Assembly (NCBI GenBank): GCA_029204225.1
Contig: CM055098.1
Coordinates: 48,199,247 to 48,263,246, forward strand
Length of the DNA stretch: 64,000 bases
Reading direction: 5' to 3'
From: Diphasiastrum complanatum
Lineage: Eukaryota > Streptophyta > Lycopodiopsida > Lycopodiales > Lycopodiaceae
Shown: in pieces, positions 21,800 to 34,748 of the stretch
Numbering within the stretch: the stretch's first letter is position 1
Layout: the number at the start of each line of letters is the position of its first letter
The notes under the pieces: generated by a model
Databases searched by the model: none
Seen by the model: the letters and a program-made list of their open reading frames with translations, nothing else
Told to the model about the DNA's origin: nothing
Position numbers and translations under genes: made by a program

Positions 21800-24340
21800 G
21801 ATAAGGGATAAGGGAGAGATCTAAGAGACACACAAGCACAAATGCACTACAAATGCCCTGTGGCACAACATCCATAAGAGTTGGGTGGGGATCCGAAATT
21901 GCTCATACTCATGATGCTTGCTTGTTGACGACCGGAGGTAGCGCGCACATTGCACTTTGGGGAAGGGAATCGAAGCCACTTACAGGCTCGATCGATGGAT
22001 GCTAATGGTAAAACGTACGATCCACGTCAACAAGGGATCGCCACATGCGATGTGCAGGTGGCAAAAAATCATCTGCATTTTTTGCTTGCTCATATCACAC
22101 CAGATTGCTTAAGGGCACAATGTTTTTGTTGTGTCAATAAGGGATCGGACAAAATCAATTTGACCTCTTAAACATGAGAATAATTTAGATCACCCCAAGC
22201 GCATGTGTAGAAGCCATCCAAGCTATATAGTGGCTTCAAATTCCTTGGTGCATTGGCTTATGAGGTGAATCAGCCCCAACAGTTCAAGTCACGAACTTCA
22301 CAAGCGAGTCAACTTGTCATGGGGCACAGGTTTCATCATTGATGGCACACATTTACATGCCTTTCGTAAACATGGGTGGAGAATGCCAATATTCCCAATC
22401 CATTTGGTTTTGTGTTGTCAATTGTGGAATCAATAAGAGATGGCCTCCAGACCTTAAGTAAGAGTATACAAACTTTTGACTCTTCACCAACATGCCACGT
22501 AGTGGAGGACACCCTTCATCCAAAACTCTGATTTTCGTGTAGTCTATAGGCTTATCAAACCCCACACAAAAATGGCATGTAGCCTGAAGTTGGAGAACGG
22601 AAAAGGTGTTGGGCAGGGTACTAAGTATGTGTTGTAGGTCCAGGCTCCCCAATATTCCCATGTGGAGGAGGAGAAGATGTAGGATACCATACATAATGTC
22701 TTATGTCATCGTGGGCTCTACCATATTGTCATCGAGACGAGGAGGAGATCATGGCCCATGGGTACCGTACATATTGTCTTTATACCAGTGGTACCTAGTG
22801 TCTTAAATTTGGAGTGGGCTACCCTATATTCCCACTCTAGAGGGGAAGGGGTTTGGGCTAGGCTCTATGCAACATCTTGATGTTCCTGTGGGATCCTTTG
22901 TACACCCACTCAAGAATCAAAGGAATATTATGTTTCTCACTACACTCACATCCATCAATTTCCCTCGTGTTTTATTCTTACTTTCAAACATCATCTCTCC
23001 AGGTACTAAATTATCTATTTGAGGAGATACCCACTTTGGACCAAAGAAAAAGGGATTATAGTCCCTTGTGAGTTGGATAAGAGCGTAACTTGTGGCACAT
23101 GGAGACCCATGCCCAAATCTCAATTTGCACATGGAATATGGGCATTTGCCCACTAGCTCCAAAATTGGCTTATAGATGTGGATGTATAATGAGAATGTTG
23201 TACATAATGATGCTAATGCTAAGCAATATTGTTACAATAATAATTAGGTTACATAAGTCAAGGTCATTAGTTGAATTGGGTAAGAGTGCCACATTGATTG
23301 AAACTTAGACACCCTTCTCACTCTGTCATTGACATCTTGGAGCCTTGCGCTCCCTATTTTGGCTTCATTATAATGTGAACAAATCATTACAACAATAGAA
23401 TAACCACATACATATACAACTTCTTTGTGTGTTTATTAACATATATTGTGTGGGATATCTTGTTAACATAGTGTTTCAAAAGATGAAGACATTGACACAA
23501 TTATTCACTCTATGCATATGGAGTTCATAAGTCTATTGAAATATTAATTTAAGGATCATTCACAAAATGGTCGATGCTAGCTAGCCCTAGCTATGGAGGC
23601 TAGGTGGTTAGATAATTTAGAGGTGATGATTGAGTGTAATAACTGACAACTAGGATGTGTGTGAGTACCTGGTGAGGCACTGTGTGAATGGGTATTTTTA
23701 TTTTGAATATGCATTGCCTTGATTTATTTTTAAATAAGTGTTTGCCTCATTTGACTAGTGAGATGAATCTATCACCTTTAATTTCTTTAGGCCAATGTTG
23801 ACCATTTGAGTGAGTCTACAAGGATTGGTTCGTTGATCTCTTAAAATCATTTCCCCTCAAGCTACACCCATCTACCTACCTCATACATAGATATAACTTT
23901 CACTCGCATGATTTAGATAAAATGAAAAGAGGAATACGACACACCATGGTCATCGTAGTTGTAGCAATAGAGGGATTAATTAATCATTTTGCATTGTTTG
24001 TGACATTTTTTGAGTCATGACAGAAATAATCTAGATGCAAAAGGAGCAATATTGTCTCTCAAAATTCCAACTTAGCATGAGAGAATTTGTTCAAGCCATG
24101 GATAAATATCTAAATCTACAAAAGCTTATCTTACATTAGCATGTTTTCATTCTCTCATGACAAGGCATAGGCTTGCTCTTGGAATGTGAGAAGAATATGT
24201 ACTTGCTCTACATCTATCTCTCAAAATGTGTTTGAAAGTATCTTCAATCTCACACATCTATTTCTAAGGAGAGAACATTTTTCTCACACTACACCAATCA
24301 CTCAAGTGTGAGCAAAACATTTACTCGCACAGTAATAGAA
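21800..24340. other. Gene-free stretch
   Basis: Short open frames occur (for example about 113 codons on the minus strand at 22353-22694), but none has a recognised domain and no LTR pair was found. At 24355-24390 a T run is followed by long G runs, adjoining the Gypsy gag relic. I cannot assign a function. Confidence 0.4.
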
Positions 24341-24344
24341 AAGT

Positions 24345-25010
24345 TCATCTCTCATTTTTTTTTTTTGGGGGGGAAAGGGGGGGGGGTTGAAGTTCAGAAG
24401 ATTGGGCAGCATTTTCAAACTTTGGGTGATTAAGATGGACGAGATTCTTAGATTTCTTTTCACGATGGTCAAAGTCATCGTCGGAACCTTCTTCTTCCTC
24501 ACGGATAGCATCAGTCATCACGTCTTTCAGTTGATCATAAAGGTCAACTGGTTTTAATTCGCGGCAAATGTTTTTAGGCAATCCAACCAAGAACAGTTTT
24601 ATGGCCATACGTTCAATGATGTTTTCGTCAACACATTCGACCTTGAGACGTTTAAAGTGCTCAATGTAGTTTCGAACAGACTCGTCGCAACGCATCTTGA
24701 TATTTTGGATGAATGGGCTCTAAGTCTGTTTGAAACACTTTATGAGGGCGTCTTTGAGATGGTCCAAGAAGCCAGATCAGGAGTTTTGAGGTTAAGATAC
24801 CACTCTTTGGCTATTCCATAGAGTGTCATGGGGAATAGCGAAGCTTTTCGGTTTCAGAGGTATCTCCATAGAAGCGGCATGCATTATCAAAGTCTTAGAG
24901 AAATCTAACTGGGAAGATTCTCCATCGTACTTTGGTGCATTGATACGTGGAATTCTGCGTTCTAGTCGTGGAGGAGCCGGATTGGAAGATTCAGCACAGT
25001 CTTGAGACAT
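24345..25010 (-). pseudogene. Gypsy-type gag relic (minus strand)
   Basis: From 25010 leftward the translation gives a gag N-terminus (RRIPRINAPKYDG) and, after a frame break near 24790, the Retrotrans_gag-like part (VRNYIEHFKRLKVEC, IKLFLVGLPKNICREL) and an acidic tail (REEEEGSDDDFDHREK). Protease, RT and integrase are absent; the frame dissolves in a homopolymer stretch at 24350-24390. With the leader and LTR on its right, it is the 5' end of a truncated element. Confidence 0.7.
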
Positions 25011-25867
25011 GATGCAGTATGAGGAGTACAGTAACAGTACAGATGATCAGGACAGTACTGTACTTGGCAAAAAGTCAAAAAAGAGCAGTTCTCTTTCAAA
25101 ATGGAGGTTTGGATAAAACTTGAACTTTTCTGTTGTAAGAGAATTCGTGGACAGGTCTAGAAATCGTGGACAGTCAGATAAATCTAACTGCAGTACTCGC
25201 GAATTCTGATAGGAGGTGTTTTCTGTCAAAATACTAATTTTTTATATTTTTTAGAGATAGAATTCGAAGAGGGTACAGAGAATTCGTTCTCACTGTGGGC
25301 GATTTCGTGGTATGACTGCCGAATTCTGATACTGAGGTTTTGTTGACAGATGAAAAAAATAGTGAAAAAGGTGATTTTTAGACAGAAAACAGACAAAATC
25401 TGTGAGATAGAATTCGCGGAGCTGCTAGAGGACTGATCTGATAGATCTAGCCTCAATGAAGCCGACAAATTCTAAGACCAAGATTTAGTTGGAAAACAAT
25501 GGATTTTGACAGTATATCAGGGTGTTTTCACAAAATCTGAGCAGGGTCAAAATTCATGGAGGTGATAAAATGGAAGATCAGGGTCTGTTATGGCTGCAGA
25601 CAGACCGACGAATTCTGATATATCTTTTTGGTTGAAAAAAATGTCACTTGGGTCACTTCTTTCAAAGAAAATGCCCAAGTTGACACTTTTGTTGCTTCAC
25701 CCCGGCTTGATAGGTTGCTCCGCAGCTCGTTGAGGACCTGGAGAGAAGTCTCATGATGTGGTGTGAAGGTAAAAAGCAAGCAAGCATACACACAAACACG
25801 GAAGCGAAAAAATGAAACGAGATGAAAGCTAGGTAGAAAAAATCTTAAAAAGCGGCAATGGTGCCAA
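25011..25867 (-). other. 5' leader of the truncated Gypsy element, with primer-binding site
   Basis: On the minus strand, TTGGCACCATTGCCGC (25867-25852) directly follows an LTR end (...CTCCCAACA). It resembles the primer-binding site used by many plant Gypsy elements, TGGCGCCGTTGCCGG-like. The following 0.85 kb is non-coding and contains seven GAATTC sites between 25141 and 25615, mostly in the contexts gaattctgat and gaattcg. Confidence 0.6.
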
Positions 25868-26300
25868 TGTTGGGAGTATTTCTAGTTTACTCGATGGCTA
25901 GATCTACTCACGAGTGTAGTATAGTGTAGAGAGGATCGCCCACCTTTTAAGAACCTACCAAAGCTTTCAAATGGAAATAAACAAACAAGAACGAAACCAA
26001 ATTCTAGACCAGCAGCAACTCCTACATTCTTTAGAACAAGACACAACCAACATCTTTTTGGATCACAGCCCACAACATTCCATGGTTCCATAAGAACATG
26101 CTTGAAGAAATTGCCATTGAAGGATGAGAGTCAGCCTGAGAACACCTTTTTGACGTAGCAATAAAACTTAGCACACTCTTGGATCCAAGAAGATGAGATC
26201 TGACACAACAACTTGAGAACATGCTTTTGAGCAACAATAATCCAGCAGAGGAACTTGTGGAATGAAACTAACTGATCCAACCAGAGAACACATTTTTAAC
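25868..26300 (-). repeat. 5' LTR of the truncated Gypsy element (outer end not located)
   Basis: On the + strand it starts TGTTGGGAGTATTTC, that is, the LTR ends ...CCCAACA on the minus strand, next to the primer-binding site. No partner LTR exists in the window and no TSD was found, so the outer boundary is an estimate and may lie well past 26300. Confidence 0.5.
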
Positions 26301-27231
26301 CAGGCAAAAAATTCATCATAGTAGAAGGAAGTTGGTAGCTAGAGGCAGGAGAAGATCCTTCCATGCAGCACGTTCAGCTCCTTTTGTAGAGCTGGCTTTA
26401 CTTCATCTTTTCAGTTTGCCATATTGCCACTTTTCCCATCCTTCATAACAAACTTTCATTATACATTTCAAGTGCATTAATTGCTAATTTAGCACTTAAA
26501 ACCATGTGCCTATTGAAAAGCCCTTTTTGAAGTATAACATGCCTATTGGCTTTTAGGCCCATGGTAGCTAGATAATGGCCCTCTTAAAGTGCCAATAACC
26601 TTTGAATGTCCCATTATGAGCTCTCTTCACTTTGGCTAGCATTAAAGAAAGGTTAGGCCTCTTTCTCCATGTGCCAATTACCAAGCCCACTTGCTTTTCT
26701 AACCATAGCCTCAATTAAGGATCTTCTAGCCCATCTTTGCTTTTAAGGTGCCTAGAGTTAGCCCTCTAGGCATCATGTGGTTATTCCCTTAGCTTTTGGC
26801 CCATGGTCCACTTAGCCATCAATTGGATTTTTCTTGACATTTGACCTTCCCTTTTATTTTGCATTTTATGGGCTCCTTTACCTTGCTTTTGGACTTTGTT
26901 GACTTGTAGTTCTGCAATTTGTGGTAACTGAGCCCTCTCTCCCCACTGAGCAGCAAACTTGAAAACACAGTACTCCGGTTTTTGTATTAGTATTGAAAAT
27001 CACAATACATTGCAAGATTTTGGCATAGTAGCTGAAACTATACTTATAGGCCGATTTTTAAAGGCTGACAAAAAAAAATTTAGGCCAATTCCAAGGCCAA
27101 AATTTCTCTATCCACATTACGAGCGGGCTAGGACGCCTTGTGAAGAATTGCCAAAAATTGGCAAATCTAGCTTGATCCAAAACCATGAAGAATAGTGTAA
27201 ATTTTGTATATAATTGGGTTTCACACATGCA
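26301..27231. other. Gene-free stretch, possibly the rest of the Gypsy LTR
   Basis: No coding sequence, RNA gene or repeat structure was recognised. It may be the remainder of the LTR beginning at 25868 or ordinary intergenic DNA. Confidence 0.3.
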
Positions 27232-27838
27232 TGGCAAAATGGCATGTGGCAACCCACTCCTAATGTAGGTTAGGTCAAGTCAAGAGAGTTGGTCATGTCT
27301 ATTTGGTGGTCATCCCTTCTTTATAGGACCTACTCCTAAGTTTAAGGTGAAAATTTGACCAACTAGTTACCTACCAAGCATAACTCTAGGATCTAGGCTA
27401 GGGTTTCATTTTAGGGCAAGAAGAGTGAGTTAACTTCCTTATTACATGCTGGAAATCCACCTAACTTCAAGAAGGAAGTCGAATTTGCTATGTATTCCAA
27501 GTTCCCATAGTGAGAAGATAGAATATTTTTGGAGCTCATTGGCAATCTCAAGCTAGTTCACAATGTACATTGAGTTTATGTGATCCAAATGAAACCAAAT
27601 CAATTTCTACTTGTTTCTCAGATTGAAGGCCGTACTACGGCCTATAGTACACACATGTGGGCTCGGATTTCAATGTTGGTCAATGCTTTTGATTGTTAAT
27701 GCTTGCTGTTTGTCAAATTGCCAATCTAGATCAACTTTTTTGTGTCTAGTTTTTTGATAGATTGTTAAGCAAGCATCCAATTACTCTTGTGGATCTTTTG
27801 TAGATCCATTTGTGGTCCTAAAATACATTACTTTCACA
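27232..27838 (+). repeat. Copia C 5' LTR (607 bp)
   Basis: It starts TGGCAAAATGGCATGTGGCA and ends CTTTCACA, next to the primer-binding site. The exact start could instead be the TGTGGC at 27245, since the few bases before it are also shared with the 3' copy. Confidence 0.75.
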
Positions 27839-27871
27839 TGGTATTAGAGCCAAGTACAAGGCTATTGATCA

Positions 27872-28486
27872 TTGTTCAAGTCTAATCCAATTTTAGCAAG
27901 TTTTTGGTGCAAAAAGCTAGTATTGGAAGGGCGAGCTGGTATCCAACCATTTGGAGAGAAGATTCATGATGGAGAGCTTGTACAAATTGTTCTTAATGGT
28001 CTAGGAGATGACTTTGCAAATTTGGTCCAAAGTTTTGCCATCCAAGACACTTTGCCAACTATAGAAAAACTTCACAGTGTATTAGTGGCTGAAGAGTGTA
28101 GAATGCTCCATGCAAAATCTAGGATGAGTTCCTTGTCTTTGCATGATGGTGATGAGAAAGCCAATTTCTCATTCATGGACAAAAAGAAGACCAATGGAAA
28201 GAAGAAACATCCAAAGGAGGCCAAAGAAGAGCATGATGCATCAAGCTCAAAGGACAAGTCAAAGCAGAAATGCTTCTTTTGTGGAAAGAAGGGGCATTAT
28301 GCATCTGAATGCTACAAGAGGCTAAGAGCACAAGTGGAGGAGGACAAACAAGGAAACCTTGCAAAGGAGGAGGAGGAGGATGAAGTAGATATATTCTTGA
28401 TGGCATCTACATCCTCACCAACAAGCAATAGCAATTCAAGAGACAATTGGTGGATCGACAGTGGGGCGCTCCCACATGTCTTGTGA
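27872..28486 (+). pseudogene. Copia C gag and protease start
   Basis: A 204-codon frame contains the UBN2-type gag core (VLNGLGDDFANLVQSFAIQD, then EKLHSVLVAEECRM) and a Lys-rich linker. The zinc knuckle CFFCGKKGHYASEC (CX2CX4HX4C, all residues present, about 28271-28312) and the protease WWIDSGA near 28449 follow. The N-terminal half of gag is missing: the first residues after the primer-binding site are already near the UBN2 core. The frame stops just after the protease active-site motif. A truncated particle protein might be made, but no function can be claimed. Confidence 0.75.
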
Positions 28487-29363
28487 AAAGGACTTTTTCC
28501 CAATCTTACACTTGTTCAATGATGCTAAAAAGTTTATCTGTACTGCAAATGATGAAGAGTGTAGGATAATGGTGTTGGCACCATCTCTTTGTGTCTAGAA
28601 TCCTCAAAATGTATGGATCTAGAAAATGTCCTTTATGTATCATCAATCATCGAGAATATGCTTAGTGTTGGTCTACTCTTAGAAAGTAGTTTGGATGTCC
28701 ACTTTAAGCATGGTGTTTGTTTCATCTTGAAGAATGATGTTTGCATTGCAAAGAGATTTAAACATGGAAGATTGTTTAAGTTGGAAGCTAGTGTTGCTTT
28801 TGAAAGAATGAGAAAAGAACGAGAGTTCCAAGGGAGTCCTCAATGACAATGGCCAAGTCATCAAATTGCATGCAAATTGTCCATTCAAGTGTGCATCTTG
28901 CAAGGATGGTGAGCATTGGAGAGTCTACTATCTTTGAATACTTTTTGGATAGTATTATTAAACATGGAGTGACTTGTTGCTTTTATTTAAGATCTATGAT
29001 GTTTAGTACTTGTTTGACAAGACAATGAAAATTAATGCTTTCAAATCTCCATTTGTTGTTGATAAAGCAATTTCATTGGATAACTATTTTTGTAATAGTT
29101 TGAATACTGTCATAAAAGATGAAACATCATCTGTATTTGAAATCTTTGGGTCCACATGCTTTGAGCATGATCATTCCAATGTAAGGACCAAAGATTATCC
29201 TATTTCAATAATAGGAATAATGGTAGTGTTTTGCTCTTCAAGTAGAGATTGTAGAATCTACTTGTTTTCCATCAAAGAAGTTGTCAATGGTGGAAATGTG
29301 ATCTTTCAAGAGTGGAAGATTTGTAAACTTGAAGAAGCACCTTTGGATCAACACCTTATTTAA
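28487..29363 (+). pseudogene. Copia C protease C-terminus, GAG-pre-integrase and integrase C-terminal remnants
   Basis: NVLYVSSIIENMLSVGLLLE (about 28627-28685) is the protease-to-GAG-pre-integrase linker. In 29010-29363, FEIFGSTCFEHDHSNVRTKD and GNVIFQEWKICKLEEAP correspond to the integrase C-terminal region of Copia elements. The catalytic core is fragmented or absent and several frames are used. Confidence 0.65.
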
Positions 29364-29542
29364 TTCATTGATGGTTTGGAGTCAAGTCAAATGGAGGAAC
29401 AAGCTCAAGACCCGAGGACTCCAAGAAGAACCATGAGCATCAAAATGGAGCCATCAAGGCTCAATCATGTGGATCAAGCAAGGCAAGTTGTCTTTGGCAA
29501 CATTGTGTATGCACTTAATTTTTCAAATGATGTATCTTCAAG

Positions 29543-30110
29543 TGCCAAAATGCCATGTGGCAACCCAATCCTAATGTAGGTTAGATCAAGTCAAGAGAGT
29601 TGGTCATGTCTATTTGGTGGTCATCCCTACTTTATAGGACCTACACCTAAGTTTAAAGTGAAAATTTGACCAACTAGCTGCCTACCAAGCATAACTCTAG
29701 GATCTAGGCTAGGGTTTCATTTTAGGGCAAGAAAAGTGAGTTAACTTCCTTATTACATTCTGAAAATCCACCTAACTTCAAGAAGGAAGTCGAATTTGCT
29801 ATGTATTCCAAGCTCCCATAATGAGAAGATAGAATATTTTTGGAGCTCATTGGCAATCTCTAGTTCCCTATGTACATTGAGTTTTTGTGATCCAAATGAA
29901 ACCAAATCAATTTCTACTTGTTTTTCAATTTGAAGGCCGTACTACATCCTGTAGTACACACGTGTGGGCTCGTATTTCAATGTTGATCAATGCTTTTGAT
30001 TGTTAATGCTTGTTGTTTGTCAAATTGCCAATCAAGATCAATTTTTTTGTGTCTAGTTTTTTGATAGATTGCTAGGCAAACATCCAATCACTCTTGTGGA
30101 TATTTTGTAG
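29543..30110 (+). repeat. Copia C 3' LTR, truncated
   Basis: It is homologous to 27232-27838 up to gtggat(c/a)ttttgtag at 30110. The last 50 bp or so of the LTR are missing. No polypurine tract remains before it. Confidence 0.75.
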
Positions 30111-33100
30111 CCTCAAAAGGTTATTAGTTACTTGCGGGTCACGTTAAGTATGACGTGGCATAACTAATAAGCTTGATTCACTAGAATATTGGTGGATATC
30201 CAAGTCTAGGACTATGCTGAATCCTATGTTCAGGACGTGGACATGACACCGTTGGTTCCCATTCATTTATATTTAAAGGATATAAATCTTCAAGAGAAAA
30301 ATGATCAAATTAGTGCTTTAGAAAAAAATGATTCAGATTTCAAGATATAGAAGTGCAAATAATGTATTAATATTGACAATTGTTTTTTTTTTTGTGATCC
30401 TAACAATTTAGTCCTTGCACATTTAATTCTGAATGCATATACACATGTTGGACTAATATTTCAAATATAGATTTTCCTCCTAATGATGTTTTGAAATGCA
30501 TAATTCCGGCCTTTCAATAAGATTGAAATGATAGTTTTGTCTTCTTGCTTTTTTGAAATTTTTCTTTTGATGATGGATGCATCAAAATCCAAGAGTTTTT
30601 TGAATACTTTCTTGGCACCCATAATCCATTGTCATCTTTCACATTGAAGAAAAGCACAAAGTCGATTGAGGAGCACGGTTTCTTTGATGGTGCCATTAGT
30701 TATGTGTAGAAAGCTAGCTTGTTGAGAACCTGTGTAAATAAAAACTTGAAACACTGAATTTTTTGGCGTTATGGGTTAACTCTAGTTAACTAGTAAACAA
30801 TGATTTGACAATGTATTCACATTAAGGCTACATCGATTTACTCATTTAAACACCGCATAGTGTTCTGGCATATTCATTTCAAATTTGGTTGGGTCCCTTC
30901 GGGCAGTGATGAGCTAGAAGGGCAGGCCTCAACATCCAATAGCATTTCCACATGTTATCCGACGAACTTTTTATTTATTTTTTAAGAAAATATATTTATT
31001 TTAATTTGAGACAAGCTACATTATGTAGAAGCCTAATATCAGTATTTCTATTGGTCCACATAGCAACGCAATTGAGAAAAAACAATAAAAAGGCATGTTT
31101 TACAAAGGCCCTCTTCAAGCCCATATTTTCTCTAATGTAAGCGTCTGTGATAGTCATGCAAACTTCGACAAATATTCTATGTTTAATCAAGGTAACAATA
31201 ATATCATATACAGAGAGAGAAAAGACTGAGAGAGCATTCAACAATGACTAATACATGTAAAGAAAATAGAGAATTTGTAAGTTAAGTTGTTGTAATCAGA
31301 TTACGAATGGGAATCACATGTCTAATAAATGGTTCACAATAGTTGTGCACTAAGCACTATGATCCTAGTAAGCTTAGACAATTGATCGAAACAACCGACA
31401 GATTGTCTTGAATTACTCTCACTCTCTCGATATATCTGATTCAAAGGACTCAAATAGTCAGATACAATTGAATTCTTATTCGAATTCTGATGTATGTTAG
31501 ACAGAATGTAAGTGTTTACAAGATGAGCCTAAACTGAGCTGTAGGCGATAGGCATGACATGAGCAGTTACTATATACATGGCATGTTAGCCTGCATATTG
31601 AAGTCTTCCCAACCCTTCACTGTCGATATTCCTTTCAATGAAATGCATTTTAATTTTGACCTTTCCAGTTGAAAGGTGATTGGTTGCCTTCAATCTTTTA
31701 ACATTAAACATTTTATACTTGTCTTTTGAAATACAACACTTAAATAAAATGAACCAATCGTATGTCAAGATTCAAATGGGCCAAACATATTGTGGCCCTT
31801 CATTCAACACTTACCAACCAAATGTGAAACAGGGGTGGTCGTCATCTCACTTGCCAAGGTTTAAAAAATGGGTGGCAAGTGAAAGGGTTGGGACAAAGGG
31901 AATTGCCGGTAGTGTGAAACCACCCTAATTTTGGAAGAGAAGTTTTGAAGTTTTCTTCATTGAAAAAGAACAATATTTGTGTACTTAAATTCTTAGTATT
32001 GGCACAAGAGAACAAAAAAAACAATATGAAGAGTAAAGGAAAGCATCTCATGTGACTAGACATTCACCTAAAAGTTGAAAGAAATTCTTTAAAGAGCATG
32101 ATGTTGTTATTGATAGGGTAATTAATATCCTAATAGAAAGACCTTTGGATGCAACGGAACTTAGTAAGGCCAAAAGAAAATTCAAAGAAAATATTGGATG
32201 TAATATGTTTAGAAACATCAAATTTGTGACATTTATTGCATTGAATTGAAGAATAGTTAAAGTTCAAACTAAGCAATTCAAGTTTTCTTGAGGTGGGCCT
32301 TAGTAATGAGACCAAGCTTGAAATCTTTGGCAAGATCCATATCGAAGGGGAGATGTGAACATAAAAAGTGATTGAAGTTCAAGCTAAGTTTTTAAATTTA
32401 CCTTGAGGTTGGCTTTCGTAATGATAACATGCTTAAAATGTTTGGTAAGCATCTAAATCAAAGGGAGATGTGAACATAACAAAGTTCAAACTAAGCTTTT
32501 GTAGTTACCTTGAGGTGGGCCTTAGAAATGAGAACAAGTTTAATGCTTGGTAAGCATCCAAATCAAGGGACATCTAGGATGTTATATTCTAAAAAAAGTC
32601 TTAGTTTTTGGTTGATGAAAGCAATACATAATGAACATGCTTTTATGTTTAAAAAATTGTGCATGTGCAACAAAGCCACACTATATATAATGCGTCACCT
32701 GAACAAACACATCATGACCAAGTCACAAGAATATGGCACAAGCTTGATTAATACTTGAGTTCTAGCTAGGAGGACACATATACCTTTGCAAGGATATGTA
32801 GTTTGTGTTTTACTCTACTACATACATATATGTGAAGTAAGAGCTTTTAAGTTTAATTTACCATGAGTTCTACCACATGGTTAAAAAAAAATCAGGAATA
32901 TTAGTTGTTTTGAAGGTAGTATCCTAGTAAAATTTAGTAGAATGCCTCACCAAAGGTATGTGAACTAATTATCAAAAAAAAAATTACATGATAGTCTTGG
33001 TGGCCTATGTGCAAGCCACTTTTGATGGAGTACCTCTTTACTCAACCTCACCATATGCTTCCTTCTTCTTGTTCATATATTTGCACTATTACTTGAATCC

Positions 33101-34334
33101 CACTTTGATCTCACTCCCACAAATATATAATATACATCGTGATCAAAGTAGTCAAAGAGTAGATCGTGAACTTTCTTATCTCTCAAAATAGAGCATAATA
33201 TTCCAAAGCTATCATATCATAGATGTCATGTAATTATCCACATCTCAAGTTTTGCATCTTCTAGCACATGGATAAAAGACCTACATTTGGCTTTTATCTA
33301 ATTTTTCACCTTGCTTGCTACAAAAATAAAAATTTGGTGACTATGAATTGATATGATTCTCTTGGATAAAAGACTACTCTATACTATCTTGTTATGGATC
33401 ATGTAGAAAGCCTTGCTTCATTTTGAGAAGGAATAAGGGTGGTTGTAGTCTATATTGTCTGGCAAGTCCTTAAATGAAAATGGGAGACTCCGACACTCCA
33501 CATTCAAGTTCAAAGTCAAGCTATCAACTAACCAACGACAACGAATCGACACGATCAGCATTGTCATCACAAGATTTTATCTAGGAAATTGCCACAAACT
33601 CAAAAGGAGTATATGCAAGATACTTCACTAACTAAACTATATACATCTCTAATAAATGCCAATGTCAAAGTTTTCAAAGTTTTGATCAACCATACTTACT
33701 AGGTTTTGTGCAAAATAAAATCTCAAAATTACAAGAATGCAACCATGCAAATAGCCAAGAAGCTGAAAGGAGTACCTACAAGATACTTCGTTCATTGAAC
33801 CGAAGAATAGTCCACAACACCCACCTAAACCTTTAAATCATTGTAATGAAAAAAGAACCAATACTCTTCAACTCATAATCCAAAAAATCCCACTTCCAAT
33901 CTTCTCAAAAGTTCTACTTCACATAGCAATGCAACAATTCACACCAAACCACAACATAGATTATATAAGTTGACCATAATACAAAAAACTAACAAAAAAA
34001 CACAAGAAAGAATTAACAGAAATCATCACCAAATACAATACCATCAAACAAGATAGTTAAAACACCTTTTCATCCCAAAACACCCCTAGCACGTCAAGAC
34101 AACTTCAAAAAATATATATATAATTTCATCGACCCAACCACTTGCCCTATAAAAAAAATAAGAAATACAAACAAAATTTCAACTTATTAGCAAAACATAC
34201 ACAAGAAGCTCTACTCAATAGATTTTAGAGCTTTTGTAATAGTCTCCAACGACGATAAAAAACTATTTTACTTGCATTCCTAAAATCTACCTAGATAACT
34301 TGAGCCATAAGACAAATATTTTGCTACTTTCATT

Positions 34335-34335
<1 letters not shown>
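30111..34335. other. Gene-free stretch with one degenerate tandem array
   Basis: I find no domain-bearing frame. The only structure is a three-unit degenerate tandem repeat (about 32259-32580). A short inverted repeat (ttattagtta / taactaataa) lies near 30121-30170. Confidence 0.4.
32259..32580. repeat. Three degenerate units of about 107-115 bp
   Basis: Units start at 32259, 32374 and 32481 with aaagttcaa(a/g)ctaag. They share ccttgaggtgggcctt, aatgagaac and ccaaatcaagggagatgtg, with many substitutions and small indels. Confidence 0.8.

Positions 34336-34387
<52 letters not shown>
34336..34387. repeat. (CT)n microsatellite
   Basis: An almost pure CT dinucleotide run. Frames encoding Leu-Ser repeats across it are artefacts. 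Confidence 0.97.
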
Positions 34388-34390
<3 letters not shown>

Positions 34391-34676
34391 TCCACTTTCA
34401 ACTATCTCTTAACTCCACCATCTTCAATTCCATTTCCAATTTTTTTTTAGACCTACATCCTAGATCTTCCTCCCAAGCGAGCTTATCAGAACTAAAGTTA
34501 TTTCTTAAATTCATGAAAATCCCTCAAATATTCAAGTACATTTATTTACAATAGCTAAGATGTCATATGTTGGCTTCCACAATTATATTACACATGCCAA
34601 GATCATGAGCTCACTTTCAAATAGGGTCATTTGTAGCCTTACCAATATCAAATATATCTAAGAGAATCCAATGAAG

Positions 34677-34680
<4 letters not shown>

Positions 34681-34744
<64 letters not shown>
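34681..34744. repeat. (TC)n microsatellite
   Basis: A pure 64-bp TC run, same strand sense as the one about 300 bp to the left. Confidence 0.98.

Positions 34745-34748
<4 letters not shown>

Larger units (their letters stand above)
27232..30110 (+). mobile_element. Copia C: internally deleted Ty1/Copia element
   Basis: Two direct repeats (27232-27838 and 29543-30110) are about 95% identical by eye. The first is followed at once by TGGTATTAGAGCC (27839-27851), an initiator-Met tRNA primer-binding site. Between them are gag, the start of protease and integrase remnants; RT and RNase H are entirely missing. The 3' LTR lacks its last part. It cannot encode its own replication. Confidence 0.85.

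Noticed and set aside
22353..22694. 113-codon minus-strand frame
   Set aside because: No recognised motif, no neighbouring exon or element boundary; composition looks random.
30514..30696. 60-codon minus-strand frame starting MAPSKKPCSS
   Set aside because: It loosely resembles a gag start, but nothing follows it; too little to call.
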